From contig CAJTKA010000024.1 in NCBI GenBank assembly GCA_910576815.1, forward strand, positions 1 through 55,766: a DNA stretch of 55,766 nt, read 5' to 3'. Under the pieces are notes generated by a model. It was not told the DNA's origin and searched no databases. It saw only the letters and a program-made list of their open reading frames with translations. This stretch comes from an uncultured Lachnospiraceae bacterium. GTDB taxonomy: Bacteria > Bacillota > Clostridia > Lachnospirales > Lachnospiraceae. This document shows, in pieces, positions 15,913 through 23,573 of the stretch (positions within the stretch are counted from its first letter, which is position 1; every line of letters starts with the position of its first letter). The translations under genes were made by a program, and so were the position numbers.

Positions 15913-17910
15913 CTAATTGGTCGCCACATAATGTATCTCCATCTCGCAGCTTCCGTCCGGCGCCGTGACATAAATCACGCTTCCATAGGAGAGGGCGTAC
16001 TGCATCCTGCGACACACGATGGAATTTCCTATCATCACGGACGCTTTGGAATTATGGTAAAAAATAATCTTCCGATTCTCCGTCGGGTATAAAAACATGT
16101 GATCCAGTTCCAGCAGGGCAGATAATTCCCCATAATTTTTCAACATATCCCCGACAACGATTTTACCTTCCCTGATCGGATGCAACATAAAGGTAAGTGG
16201 GGGAATCTCCTCCATTCCGTCCGGAATCAGCGTAAAATAAACATTCGCCTTACCCGTGAAATAGCATCGGTTTTTCTCTTCCACCGGTTCCGGAACCGTA
16301 ATGACCGTTTTCTTTCTGCGGTATAATTTGCATACGGCAAACAGAAGCAGGCATATGATCAAAAACGGCACTGCCGGATAAACCTCCGGCCACGATCTCA
16401 CCCTTACCGTAATACGGCCTGCCAGACTGCTCTCCCCGTCTGATACCAGAAGGACGATATCGCCCGATCCTCTGCCCAGCGGAGCAATATGAAGATACCG
16501 TCCCTCCACACTCGCCGACACGACCTCCTGCGGCAATTCCTGTATTTCAAACGTAAGCGTATCCCCGTCTTCGTCCGCAAAATATTCCCCCAGATCAAGC
16601 ATCTGTGCATCCGAATGCGTCAGCATCTCGATCCGTTCGTTTTTAAGACTGACTGGCAGCGTATTCAATACCGTGATCTGCGAAACTTCATAGATATGTT
16701 CCGCATTCCTGCCTGCCGTAAGATATAATGTGTAATTTCCTGCTTCCGCAAATGCCGCTTTTCCGCAAAGTCCCGACTCATCCGCCTCAAGCGGTAAAGG
16801 CAGGGATACGCCGCCCGCCGTTTTTTGAAACGCCGCCGTCCAGGGAATCCCTGTATAAGACGAAAGCTGCTCTCCCTTCTCATCCGCAAACCAAATAACA
16901 AATTCCGTTTCCTGATTTTTGTATATATCGCCGTCCCATTTAAGCATCGGCGTTATATTTCGTCTGCCGATCAAAAAAACCGACATCCTCTGCTTTTGCT
17001 GCGTTTCGAATGAGATTGCCAATTCATCTGCGACTTCTGAGAGCTTCACTACCGCATAGTGACCCTCTCTCTCCGCTAAAACCCTGTTACCGCCGCTTAT
17101 GACTCCCGCTTCTGAAATTTCCTGATCGGAAAAAAATAGTACGGTCAGCTCATCATAAATTATGCCGTCCATACCACAGTTGATCCGTTGGCTGCCGTCT
17201 TCATATACGCTGTCCGTTATCTCCCTGACACTGTAGCTGAAATCCGTGTGAAACAGATCGTAGAGGATCGAGATCAATTCTTCCGGCCTGTCTGCCTCGT
17301 AGCTCTCGCCTCCCGTCTGCTCCGAGATCTTCTTTAGTACTGCCTCTTCCCCCTCATATTCTTTTCCAAACGCTACCGTAACGACAGGCGTCCCCTCCGC
17401 CCGGCAAAGCTTTATGACTTCTTCGATATCCTGCTCGGAATCCTGCTCGGTCCTTCCCGTATGAGAACGTGCCAAATCCGTCTCGCCGTCAGAGATCAGC
17501 ACCACCATCTTTTTCCCCTCACAGCCCGCAAGCAGCTGACAAGCTTCTTTCAATCCGAGACCGATATCCGTCTCACCCCGGTTTTCCGCCCCCGAGATCG
17601 TCTGTTTTAACAGCCTGCGCTGCTCCTCCACATCTACCGCTACCGGGGCCCTTTGTGTTATGATCGTATCGTTATAGGCCAGATAACCGATCTTTATATG
17701 TTCTCCACGCATTGTATCCGTAAAGATTTGTAACACCTTCGGTATCATCTGTCCCGCATCCTGCTCATTCATGGATCCGCTGTGATCCACGGCAAAGACG
17801 ATATTTAAGTCTTCCTTTGCCATCACAATTTCTTCCGCTTGGCAATGAATGGAACTCACGCAAAACAGTAACAACGACATGACTGTTGCACATATCATTC
17901 TTTTGCACAT
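15913..17910 (-). CDS. Secreted/membrane VWA-domain protein, first gene of the operon
   Basis: The start is the ATG at 17910, which follows GGAG; an upstream ATG at 17952 lacks a ribosome binding site. The 665-residue product begins with a signal peptide (MCKRMICATVMSLLLFCVSS). Next is a VWA domain with an intact MIDAS motif (VDHSGSMNE) plus downstream Thr and Asp positions (ISDGETD). Further beta-sandwich domains follow, including a cadherin-like segment (ADEDGDTLTFEI). A membrane helix lies near residues 518-535 (VYPAVPFLIICLLLFAVCKL), followed by a cytoplasmic C-terminal domain of about 125 residues that I cannot place. VWA domains bind ligands through a metal ion. This is the only clear external component of the operon, so it may anchor or dock the system at the envelope. 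Confidence 0.8.
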   Translation of the reverse strand: MCKRMICATVMSLLLFCVSSIHCQAEEIVMAKEDLNIVFAVDHSGSMNEQDAGQMIPKVLQIFTDTMRGEHIKIGYLAYNDTIITQRAPVAVDVEEQRRLLKQTISGAENRGETDIGLGLKEACQLLAGCEGKKMVVLISDGETDLARSHTGRTEQDSEQDIEEVIKLCRAEGTPVVTVAFGKEYEGEEAVLKKISEQTGGESYEADRPEELISILYDLFHTDFSYSVREITDSVYEDGSQRINCGMDGIIYDELTVLFFSDQEISEAGVISGGNRVLAEREGHYAVVKLSEVADELAISFETQQKQRMSVFLIGRRNITPMLKWDGDIYKNQETEFVIWFADEKGEQLSSYTGIPWTAAFQKTAGGVSLPLPLEADESGLCGKAAFAEAGNYTLYLTAGRNAEHIYEVSQITVLNTLPVSLKNERIEMLTHSDAQMLDLGEYFADEDGDTLTFEIQELPQEVVSASVEGRYLHIAPLGRGSGDIVLLVSDGESSLAGRITVRVRSWPEVYPAVPFLIICLLLFAVCKLYRRKKTVITVPEPVEEKNRCYFTGKANVYFTLIPDGMEEIPPLTFMLHPIREGKIVVGDMLKNYGELSALLELDHMFLYPTENRKIIFYHNSKASVMIGNSIVCRRMQYALSYGSVIYVTAPDGSCEMEIHYVATN

Positions 17911-18055
17911 TTTTTTCTCCACTTGTCTACCAGAAATTATCTTTTTTGACATATTACACCAAAAAATATCTCATAAATTTACTTTGTATTTATTACGTCT
18001 CGCCATGTAATTATTTCCTGAGCCCCAAAATTTCGAGTTACAATCGCGTATCATC

Positions 18056-18092
18056 AAAAAAGCGGCCGGCGCTTCCTACGCCGACCACTTTT
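18056..18092 (-). terminator. Rho-independent terminator upstream of the injection-system operon
   Basis: On the minus strand AAGTGGTCGGCG pairs with CGCCGGCCGCTT around a seven-base loop and is followed by a run of six T. It ends the transcript of the ClpX/Rpn-remnant unit and separates it from the VWA-to-VgrG operon. Positions 17,911-18,055 must therefore hold the operon's promoter, but I see no convincing -35/-10 pair there. Confidence 0.82.
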
Positions 18093-18116
18093 CATTATTT
18101 GCTATAGTACAATCCG

Positions 18117-18587
18117 TCAGACACAACATTCTTTCACATATCTGCCCGCGGCTTCTTTTGTCATTTCATATTTCTCCGCACACTTTTCTATAATGATATC
18201 CTGAGACAGTCCCAACTCCTGATACGCCTCAATCAGCACGCGGATTCCTTTTTCTATTCCTTTTTCTATTCCTTTTTCTATTCCTTTTTCTATTCCCTTA
18301 CTGATCCCTTCCTCGTATCCCTCAAGCTTCATTTGTTCAAACGCGTTGCACATATCGTACCTCTCCTTTCCTTTTTCTCCCACATTGCACCTCTCGGGTA
18401 TCCTAACATTTGCCACCACTTCCAGCATATCTCTGGTCTCACTGTCTATCCTGCTGTACGCTTCTTTGTTTTCATCCATGATCTGCTGTAGTTTTGCCTT
18501 ATCTTTCACGTAACGGGCTGTCTCAAACACCTGCCTTAACAAAAGATCGACAGCGTTTTTTGATTTTAAATCTAAAACTGCCGTCGA
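18117..18587 (-). pseudogene. 5'-truncated Rpn/YhgA-family nuclease remnant
   Basis: The open frame runs from just inside a stop at about 18590 to 18117, with no ATG and ribosome binding site in a sensible place. The first usable codon would be a TTG at 18542. The peptide matches only the C-terminal part of Rpn (PD-(D/E)XK transposase-like nuclease) proteins: LLRQVFETARYVKDKAKLQQ, then CNAFEQMKLEGYEEG, then a run of Gly-Ile-Glu-Lys repeats, then a helical tail. The catalytic N-terminal domain is missing. It lies 24 bp after the ClpX stop. It is probably a decayed copy; a short translated C-terminal product cannot be excluded, since Rpn genes are known to make C-terminal fragments internally. 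Confidence 0.75.
18245..18298 (-). repeat. 12-bp tandem repeat encoding Gly-Ile-Glu-Lys units
   Basis: Four to five near-perfect copies of a 12-bp unit (on the plus strand ATTCCTTTTTCT) lie in the Rpn remnant. Such repeats are prone to slippage and can vary the length of the charged helix without shifting frame. Confidence 0.85.
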
Positions 18588-18610
18588 TCAATTTGCCTTT
18601 ACGATATGTT

Positions 18611-20116
18611 TTACGATTGCTGCACTTCTCTCAGGTGATCGGGATGCTCAGCGCTCCTGCTGCGGATATCGATGATCGGTCCTCCGTTGCCCTCGATGTA
18701 TTCTCTGGTAATGGTCACACGGCCGATGTTATCATCCTTTGGCACCTCGTACATGATATCCAGCATAAAGTCCTCGATGATCGCCCGCAGCGCTCTGGCT
18801 CCGGTCTCCTTCTCCATTGCTTTGTCCGCAATCGCTTCAAGCGCTCCCTGATCAAAGATCAACTCTACCTCGTCAAGCTCCAAAAGCTTCTGATATTGCT
18901 TTAAGATGGCATTTCTGGGTTCTCCTAAAATCTTTACCAGCATATCACGGCTCAAGCCCTCCAGCGTAAAGATCACGGGCAGACGGCCGATAAACTCCGG
19001 AATCATCCCAAATTTCCTGATATCCTCCACCGTCACCCGGTTTAAGATATTCTTTTCTTTATCATACTTATCCTTAAGCTCGGCGCTATAGCCGATGGAG
19101 GTCTTTTTCTTGAGACGCTGCTTGATGATCTCATCGAGATCAGGGAAGGCGCCGCCACAGATAAAGAGAATATTGCGGGTGTTCACTGTCGCAAGAGGCA
19201 CCATGGCGTTTTTGGAATTCGCGCCCACAGGTACCTCCACCTCCGCGCCCTCTAAAAGCTTTAACATCCCCTGCTGCACGGATTCGCCGCTCACGTCTCT
19301 GGCGTTGGTGTTCTTTTTCTTGGCAATCTTATCGATCTCATCAATAAAGATAATGCCGCGCTCCGCCCGCTCCACATCGTTGTCCGCAGCAGCCAGCAGT
19401 TTGGAGACCACGCTTTCGATATCGTCTCCAATGTAGCCCGCCTCCGTCAGCGAAGTAGCATCCGCAATGGCAAGCGGCACATCCAAAAGCCTGGCCAACG
19501 TCTTTACCAGATAGGTCTTGCCACAGCCCGTAGGCCCGATCATCAGCATATTGGACTTTTCAATCTCGATCTCGTCCATGGTGCCGGTGGCCACCCTTTT
19601 ATAATGATTATAAACGGCAACGGACATTACCTTCTTGGCATGATCCTGTCCCACCACATACTCGTCCAATTTTTGCTTGATCTTGTGGGGCGGCATGATG
19701 TCACGGATATCGATCTCGGCTTTGGTCTCTTTTTTCTTTTTCTTCGGCTTCTGCTTATTGGGAATGCCGCCGTCGCCCCTTAAATCCGCCAGATTCACAA
19801 AACTGATGTTTGGAAAGCCTTTGCCGGAATTTAAGTCGCTCATATTCGGATTATTCAAAAGCCCCTGATAATCAAACTGGCTGACCGTATCCATTGTCTT
19901 ATGCATACAGTCGTCGCAGACGCAGATATGGTTGGGCAGGCGGAACATCTTGCCCGCTTTGCTCTCCGGCCTGCGACAGATAAAGCAGACGTCCTCGTAA
20001 TCGCCTGAGGAATCGTCCTTTTTCTCCTCCGTCTCGCCGGGGTCTGTGTTCTTTTGCTCTTCTAACTCGGTCTCTTCGTATTGATCGTCTCTGTGATCGT
20101 CCATACTATTTGTCAT
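18611..20116 (-). CDS. clpX: ClpX-family AAA+ unfoldase with extended acidic N terminus
   Basis: This protein is about 501 residues (an ATG at 20104 is an alternative start) and longer than typical ClpX (about 420). It carries an acidic low-complexity N terminus, then a ClpX-type zinc finger (CFICRRPE ... CVCDDC), a Lys-rich linker, and the AAA+ core: Walker A GPTGCGKTYLV, pore loop AGYIGDDIES (GYVG in standard ClpX), Walker B IIFIDEIDK, and the C-terminal small domain. The tripeptide loop that docks on ClpP is IGY rather than IGF, a mild change. It unfolds substrates, probably for ClpP. No clpP is next to it, so it may be a second ClpX paralogue. It could also serve the neighbouring injection system, for example in sheath recycling, but a terminator separates them and this is speculation. 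Confidence 0.85.
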   Translation of the reverse strand: MTNSMDDHRDDQYEETELEEQKNTDPGETEEKKDDSSGDYEDVCFICRRPESKAGKMFRLPNHICVCDDCMHKTMDTVSQFDYQGLLNNPNMSDLNSGKGFPNISFVNLADLRGDGGIPNKQKPKKKKKETKAEIDIRDIMPPHKIKQKLDEYVVGQDHAKKVMSVAVYNHYKRVATGTMDEIEIEKSNMLMIGPTGCGKTYLVKTLARLLDVPLAIADATSLTEAGYIGDDIESVVSKLLAAADNDVERAERGIIFIDEIDKIAKKKNTNARDVSGESVQQGMLKLLEGAEVEVPVGANSKNAMVPLATVNTRNILFICGGAFPDLDEIIKQRLKKKTSIGYSAELKDKYDKEKNILNRVTVEDIRKFGMIPEFIGRLPVIFTLEGLSRDMLVKILGEPRNAILKQYQKLLELDEVELIFDQGALEAIADKAMEKETGARALRAIIEDFMLDIMYEVPKDDNIGRVTITREYIEGNGGPIIDIRSRSAEHPDHLREVQQS

Positions 20117-20153
20117 TCCTCCATCTTAACCCATAAGCATTGGTCTGCTCATA

Positions 20154-20162
20154 GTATAGCAT
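20154..20162 (-). promoter_or_regulatory. Extended -10 promoter for the clpX-like gene
   Basis: On the minus strand TGC-TATACT lies about 38 bp before the start codon. No good -35 box is present, but the TGn extension can replace it. Confidence 0.5.
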
Positions 20163-20302
20163 ACGAAAGACGGATTATCTATACTTGAATTTACTTTGAC
20201 GATCTCTTACTGCACAAGCTCTTACCGCTTGTTATAATGTCGGTTCCTTGTTTTCCACTGTTTATACATCTCTCCAAATTTTTCATCCGCCTATATCTTA
20301 GG

Positions 20303-20347
20303 ACAAAAAAAGAAAGCCGAAAACCATTTTCAGATTTCCGGCTTTTT
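20303..20347 (-). terminator. Terminator after the Rpn nuclease gene
   Basis: On the minus strand AAAAAGCCGGAAA pairs with TTTTCGGCTTT, followed by a run of seven T interrupted once by C. It lies 15 bp after the stop codon of the Rpn gene. Confidence 0.8.
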
Positions 20348-20361
20348 CGTTATTTATTTTC

Positions 20362-21291
20362 TCAGATGTTTTGCGCCTTTGCGCGCCAGTATTCCTCAAC
20401 AGTCACATCCAGTCCGGCGCACGCCTTTTCCAGACTGATGCCGAAATTCTTCATGGCTGCCTCAATATTACGTACCAGCGTCTGACCGAAGCCTTCTGCT
20501 TTTCCTTCTGCTTTTCCCTCCGCCTTACCTCTTTCGTAACCGGCGATCTCTCCCTCTTCATAGGTCACCCGCATCGCATACTCTTCGTTGTACTCATAGA
20601 TCGACATCGCAACCACCTCATTCCTCTGCTCTGTAAAAAACTCTGTCAGAATATCCTGCCTGATACACTCTGTCACCGCAGCTTCCACCGCCTGCGTAAG
20701 ACTCATACTTGCCAGATTTTCCCTGACTTTAGCCACAAATTGCGCATACCCGTTTAGTGTCGGGCTTTTCTCCAGCAGCTCTCTGTTGTGCCCGTAATTA
20801 ATGTTGATCGTTTTCACAGTTACTTCCATGCAGCCGCCTTCATCCAAAAAAGACTCCGACAGATACTGTACAAACTCTTCTTCTTTTCTTTCCGTTCCAT
20901 TGTAAAAGACTATGTAACGGGGTGTCGGCAGCATGATACGGCGACCGGTACTCAACTCTGTATCTCCCAGATACTTCTTATACAGATCTGCAAAATATAA
21001 AAACCCCCTGAGCGGCATATTCGGACAATAACTCGACTGATGCTCATACAGACACATATCACAGCCGAGGATCAGGGAAATATCATTTTTCATCTTCATA
21101 TAGATGACATTTTCCAGCGTATTGACCGTCAGGTCTCCCTCGTCTGCATAATCCGTACCGTTTAATGCATTGTACAGTTCCAATAGCCGCCTCTTTTCCC
21201 GAAACAGCATTCGGAATACCCGATCCTTATACGTCGGATAGACCGGCGTATGCGCATTCTCTGCCTGCATTGTTACGTTTTCCATTTCCAT
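20362..21291 (-). CDS. Rpn family recombination-promoting nuclease/putative transposase
   Basis: The start is the ATG at 21291 behind AAAGGAG; the frame extends further upstream without support. The product is 309 residues. It opens with YKDRVFRMLFREKRRLLELY, the typical Rpn/YhgA N terminus, followed by the PD-(D/E)XK-like core: the acidic LILGCDMCLYEHQSS segment carries the D/E-x-Q nuclease pattern, and the LRGFLYFADLYKKYL helix follows. The C-terminal third has Gly-Lys-Ala-Glu repeats and a final helix similar to the remnant 2 kb away. Rpn proteins are DNA endonucleases linked to RecA-independent recombination and, in some cases, phage defence. A strong promoter and a terminator make it a single-gene unit. 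Confidence 0.85.
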   Translation of the reverse strand: MEMENVTMQAENAHTPVYPTYKDRVFRMLFREKRRLLELYNALNGTDYADEGDLTVNTLENVIYMKMKNDISLILGCDMCLYEHQSSYCPNMPLRGFLYFADLYKKYLGDTELSTGRRIMLPTPRYIVFYNGTERKEEEFVQYLSESFLDEGGCMEVTVKTININYGHNRELLEKSPTLNGYAQFVAKVRENLASMSLTQAVEAAVTECIRQDILTEFFTEQRNEVVAMSIYEYNEEYAMRVTYEEGEIAGYERGKAEGKAEGKAEGFGQTLVRNIEAAMKNFGISLEKACAGLDVTVEEYWRAKAQNI

Positions 21292-21428
21292 ATTTTCTCC
21301 TTTCGTCCGGGGCAGCAGAGAAGTTCCCCTTAAGTCAATTACATAGTAATTTCCTAAAGACAAAAGCCTGTTTCTTTCCCCGCTTACCCGATTATTAAAT
21401 TGTAAGCAAGGATTCTAAAACAGATAAA

Positions 21429-21444
21429 ATACCAAAGTTGGTAT
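21429..21444. promoter_or_regulatory. Operator-like palindrome in the Rpn leader
   Basis: ATACCA-AAGT-TGGTAT has six-base perfect arms and lies in the about 210-base leader between the promoter and the Rpn gene start. It could be a repressor site or a small RNA hairpin. Confidence 0.35.
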
Positions 21445-21503
21445 CTCATAGAAAAATAGATTGTTTGAACGTTTTTCCGTTAGAATTTCATTGCTTTGAA
21501 ACA

Positions 21504-21532
21504 ATCATAACAAGTAAATAGACTATTGTCAA
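21504..21532 (-). promoter_or_regulatory. Sigma-A promoter for the Rpn nuclease gene
   Basis: On the minus strand TTGACA, a 17-base spacer and TATGAT. This is near consensus, with the Rpn gene starting about 210 bp downstream. Confidence 0.8.
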
Positions 21533-21543
21533 GTTATAAGCCG

Positions 21544-21592
21544 AAAAAATCCCCGGCAGCCGTATCCTTGCGATACCGGACTGCCGGGGATA
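21544..21592 (-). terminator. Terminator of the HtrA gene
   Basis: ATCCCCGGCAG pairs perfectly with CTGCCGGGGAT around a loop that itself folds (CCGGTATC/GATACGG). Five T follow on the minus strand. It begins about 27 bp after the HtrA stop codon. Confidence 0.9.
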
Positions 21593-21618
21593 TTGTTTCT
21601 CTATATTCCTTCCGCAAT

Positions 21619-23322
21619 TTATTCAGCAACTTTATTGCCCAGCGTAAGCTGCACGGTGATCTCCTCGTAGCCCGCCACCGTCATGGTCATCACCTTGACC
21701 TCAACGGTACTGCCTTTGGCATAAAACTCGAGTTCTTTTTGCAGTTCTTCCATGGAAGCGATCTTATCACCGCCAAACTCTGTGATGATATCCCCCTGCT
21801 TTAAGCCTGCTGCCGCCGCTGCCGTATCGGGATACACCTGTGCGATATAGACGCCCTCCGGCATACCGTATGCCTGGGAAACCTCCTGCGTGACGCTGAT
21901 GCCGGAAATCCCCAAATAACCTCTCTCATCTTCCGCCACCTTACTCTTAGTCTCTTTAAGCATCAATTCGGCGATGATGGGGCTTGCCGCGGAAATCGGA
22001 ATCGCATAACCCATGCCCTCCACCGCGCTGCCGCCGATCTTATTGGAGTTGATACCGATCACTTCGCCCTTGATATTCAAGAGTGCGCCGCCGGAGTTAC
22101 CGGGGTTGATCGCCGCATCGGTCTGGATAAACGTGCCTTCGACATTGTCACCACCGTAACCGTTACTTGCTGACAGGTTGATGCTCCTGTCGAGCGCGCT
22201 GATCACACCCGTGGTGACAGACTGACCGTAACCCAGAGAATTGCCGATGGCGATAGCCGGCTCGCCGACCTCTAAATCATCGGAATTGCCCAGCGTAGCC
22301 ACTTCGATCGCCTGCAAAGTAGAATCTGACATCTCTGTCACCGGCACTGCGATCACTGCCAGATCCATCTTGGAATCCTGCCCCTTAATAAACGCTTCCG
22401 CCTCGCTGCCCTCGTTAAACTGCACCGTCAGTTTATCGGTGTCTTCCACAACATGGTAGTTGGTCACGATCAGAAGTTCCGAATCGTTCAATCCTACGAT
22501 AATACCCGAGCCGCTGGCATCCGCTTCGCTGTCCATGGACTGCCCGAACCAGGACATGGTCTCCGTATAATGATTGTTCACCGCAACGATGGAGGGCATT
22601 ACATTCTTAACCACCTCCGTCACATCGGTGACCACCGTCGTTGCCGTGTCCGACTGTTTGATGGAAGCGCTGTCAGCCTTTGACTGCGTCCCTTCGTCAG
22701 CCGCCGTTTCTACATTTTTCTTCCCTGTCTCTGCTGTTTTCGCGGCCTCGTCCACCGCCTCCGTCTTATTGTCGAGCATCCCCGTCGCATACTCTACCGT
22801 ATAGAGTCCCAGCCCCGCAAATACTCCGAAGAACAGCCCCAGCGATACCATCACCAAAGCCTTCTTGAAATAGCCACCGCCCTGCTTCTTTTCCTTTTTC
22901 TTCTTTTCAGGCTTCTGCATGGTCTGCGCATAGTTATTGGGATATACATTTCCGTAATGATAATTCCCCGCGCTGCCGTAGCTGCCCTGCGCCGCACTCT
23001 GACCGCCGTAATTGCTCTGCGCTGCGTCCTGGCTGCCATAACGATTCTGTGTCGTTTCCTGACTGCCGTAACCGCTCTGTGCCGTACTCCGACTGCCGTA
23101 ACTGCTCTGTGTCGTTTCCTGCACACCATAGCCTCTCTGCAACGCACCCTGGCTGCCGTAACGGCCCTGTGCCGTCTCCTGCGCGCCGTAGCTGCCCTGT
23201 CCCGTTTCCTGCATACCGTAGCGGCTCTGTGCCTCGCCCCGGCTGCCGTAACCATTCTGTGCCTCGCTCGGCCCTGAACCCGTTTGATTGGAATAATCGT
23301 TCGGATAATTGTTGTCGTACAT
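21619..23322 (-). CDS. Membrane-anchored HtrA/DegP-type serine protease with decapeptide repeats
   Basis: This is a 567-residue protein behind GAAAGGAGCG. Residues 25-124 are ten decapeptides built on Y-G-x-x-x-x-x-Q-x-x. A Lys-rich patch follows, then a single membrane helix (about 155-177), leaving the repeats inside the cell. The protease domain outside has the full triad: His290 (TNYHVVED), Asp320 (SKMDLAV) and Ser410 (NPGNSGGALL). A PDZ domain (about 465-550) completes the HtrA plan. It should degrade or refold misfolded envelope proteins. The C-terminal parts are standard for Firmicutes HtrA; the glutamine/tyrosine/glycine-rich cytoplasmic repeat array is unusual. It is a single-gene unit with its own terminator. 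Confidence 0.92.
   Translation of the reverse strand: MYDNNYPNDYSNQTGSGPSEAQNGYGSRGEAQSRYGMQETGQGSYGAQETAQGRYGSQGALQRGYGVQETTQSSYGSRSTAQSGYGSQETTQNRYGSQDAAQSNYGGQSAAQGSYGSAGNYHYGNVYPNNYAQTMQKPEKKKKEKKQGGGYFKKALVMVSLGLFFGVFAGLGLYTVEYATGMLDNKTEAVDEAAKTAETGKKNVETAADEGTQSKADSASIKQSDTATTVVTDVTEVVKNVMPSIVAVNNHYTETMSWFGQSMDSEADASGSGIIVGLNDSELLIVTNYHVVEDTDKLTVQFNEGSEAEAFIKGQDSKMDLAVIAVPVTEMSDSTLQAIEVATLGNSDDLEVGEPAIAIGNSLGYGQSVTTGVISALDRSINLSASNGYGGDNVEGTFIQTDAAINPGNSGGALLNIKGEVIGINSNKIGGSAVEGMGYAIPISAASPIIAELMLKETKSKVAEDERGYLGISGISVTQEVSQAYGMPEGVYIAQVYPDTAAAAAGLKQGDIITEFGGDKIASMEELQKELEFYAKGSTVEVKVMTMTVAGYEEITVQLTLGNKVAE
22951..23250 (-). repeat. Ten 30-bp tandem repeats in the HtrA gene
   Basis: Each unit encodes ten residues starting Tyr-Gly and with Gln at position eight. 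Copies differ mainly at silent or small-residue positions, so the array has expanded and diverged in frame. The reading frame and unit length are strictly kept over 300 bp. Confidence 0.88.
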
Positions 23323-23482
23323 GATGCTTTCGCTCCTTTCTCTATCAAAAACATCGCCTCACGGTCTATGCCGCTGTGGTTCTTCGTTGATCATGTACTC
23401 AGTATAGTCGGCAATTGTGTTTATTTTGTGTTCTATTTTTATATAAATTGTGTTTTTTTGATGTTTACTTTTTGTCCATGCA

Positions 23483-23567
23483 GAGAATGCCGCTTTTGGC
23501 ATTCTCTTGAATGAAACATAGAAGTTCTTGGCATCGCGTCCAATGGCGCGATGTCTTTAGAGCTTCT
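23483..23567 (-). other. Two hairpins between glmS and the HtrA gene
   Basis: GAGAATGCC at 23483-23491 pairs with GGCATTCTC at 23498-23506. A longer imperfect stem with CATCGCG/CGCGATG at its tip spans 23520-23567, just after the glmS stop. Neither is followed by a T run on the minus strand, so I call them transcript-end structures rather than proven terminators. The rest of the gap (23,323-23,482) is AT-rich and presumably holds the HtrA promoter; a TATACT at 23401-23406 has no clear -35. Confidence 0.45.
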
Positions 23568-23573
23568 TTTCAT

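Noticed and set aside
1..17910. Standard proteobacterial T6SS
   Set aside because: No ClpV, TssJ, TssL or TssM homologue is visible, the sheath candidate is one long chain, and chaperone genes are present that such loci lack. The spike and tube similarity remains valid.
1..17910. Ordinary prophage or R-type tail cluster
   Set aside because: No capsid, terminase, integrase, tape measure, holin or lysin genes accompany the tail-like genes, and FHA, PP2C, VWA, Hsp70 and J proteins are not prophage tail genes.
22957..23354. Arg-, Thr- and Ala-rich frames on both strands over the HtrA repeats
   Set aside because: They are frame-shifted readings of the 30-bp repeat array; the Y-G/Q frame joins directly to the protease domain.
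23401..23406. TATACT as the HtrA promoter -10
   Set aside because: No -35-like hexamer at 16-18 bases and no TGn extension; left as a possibility only.
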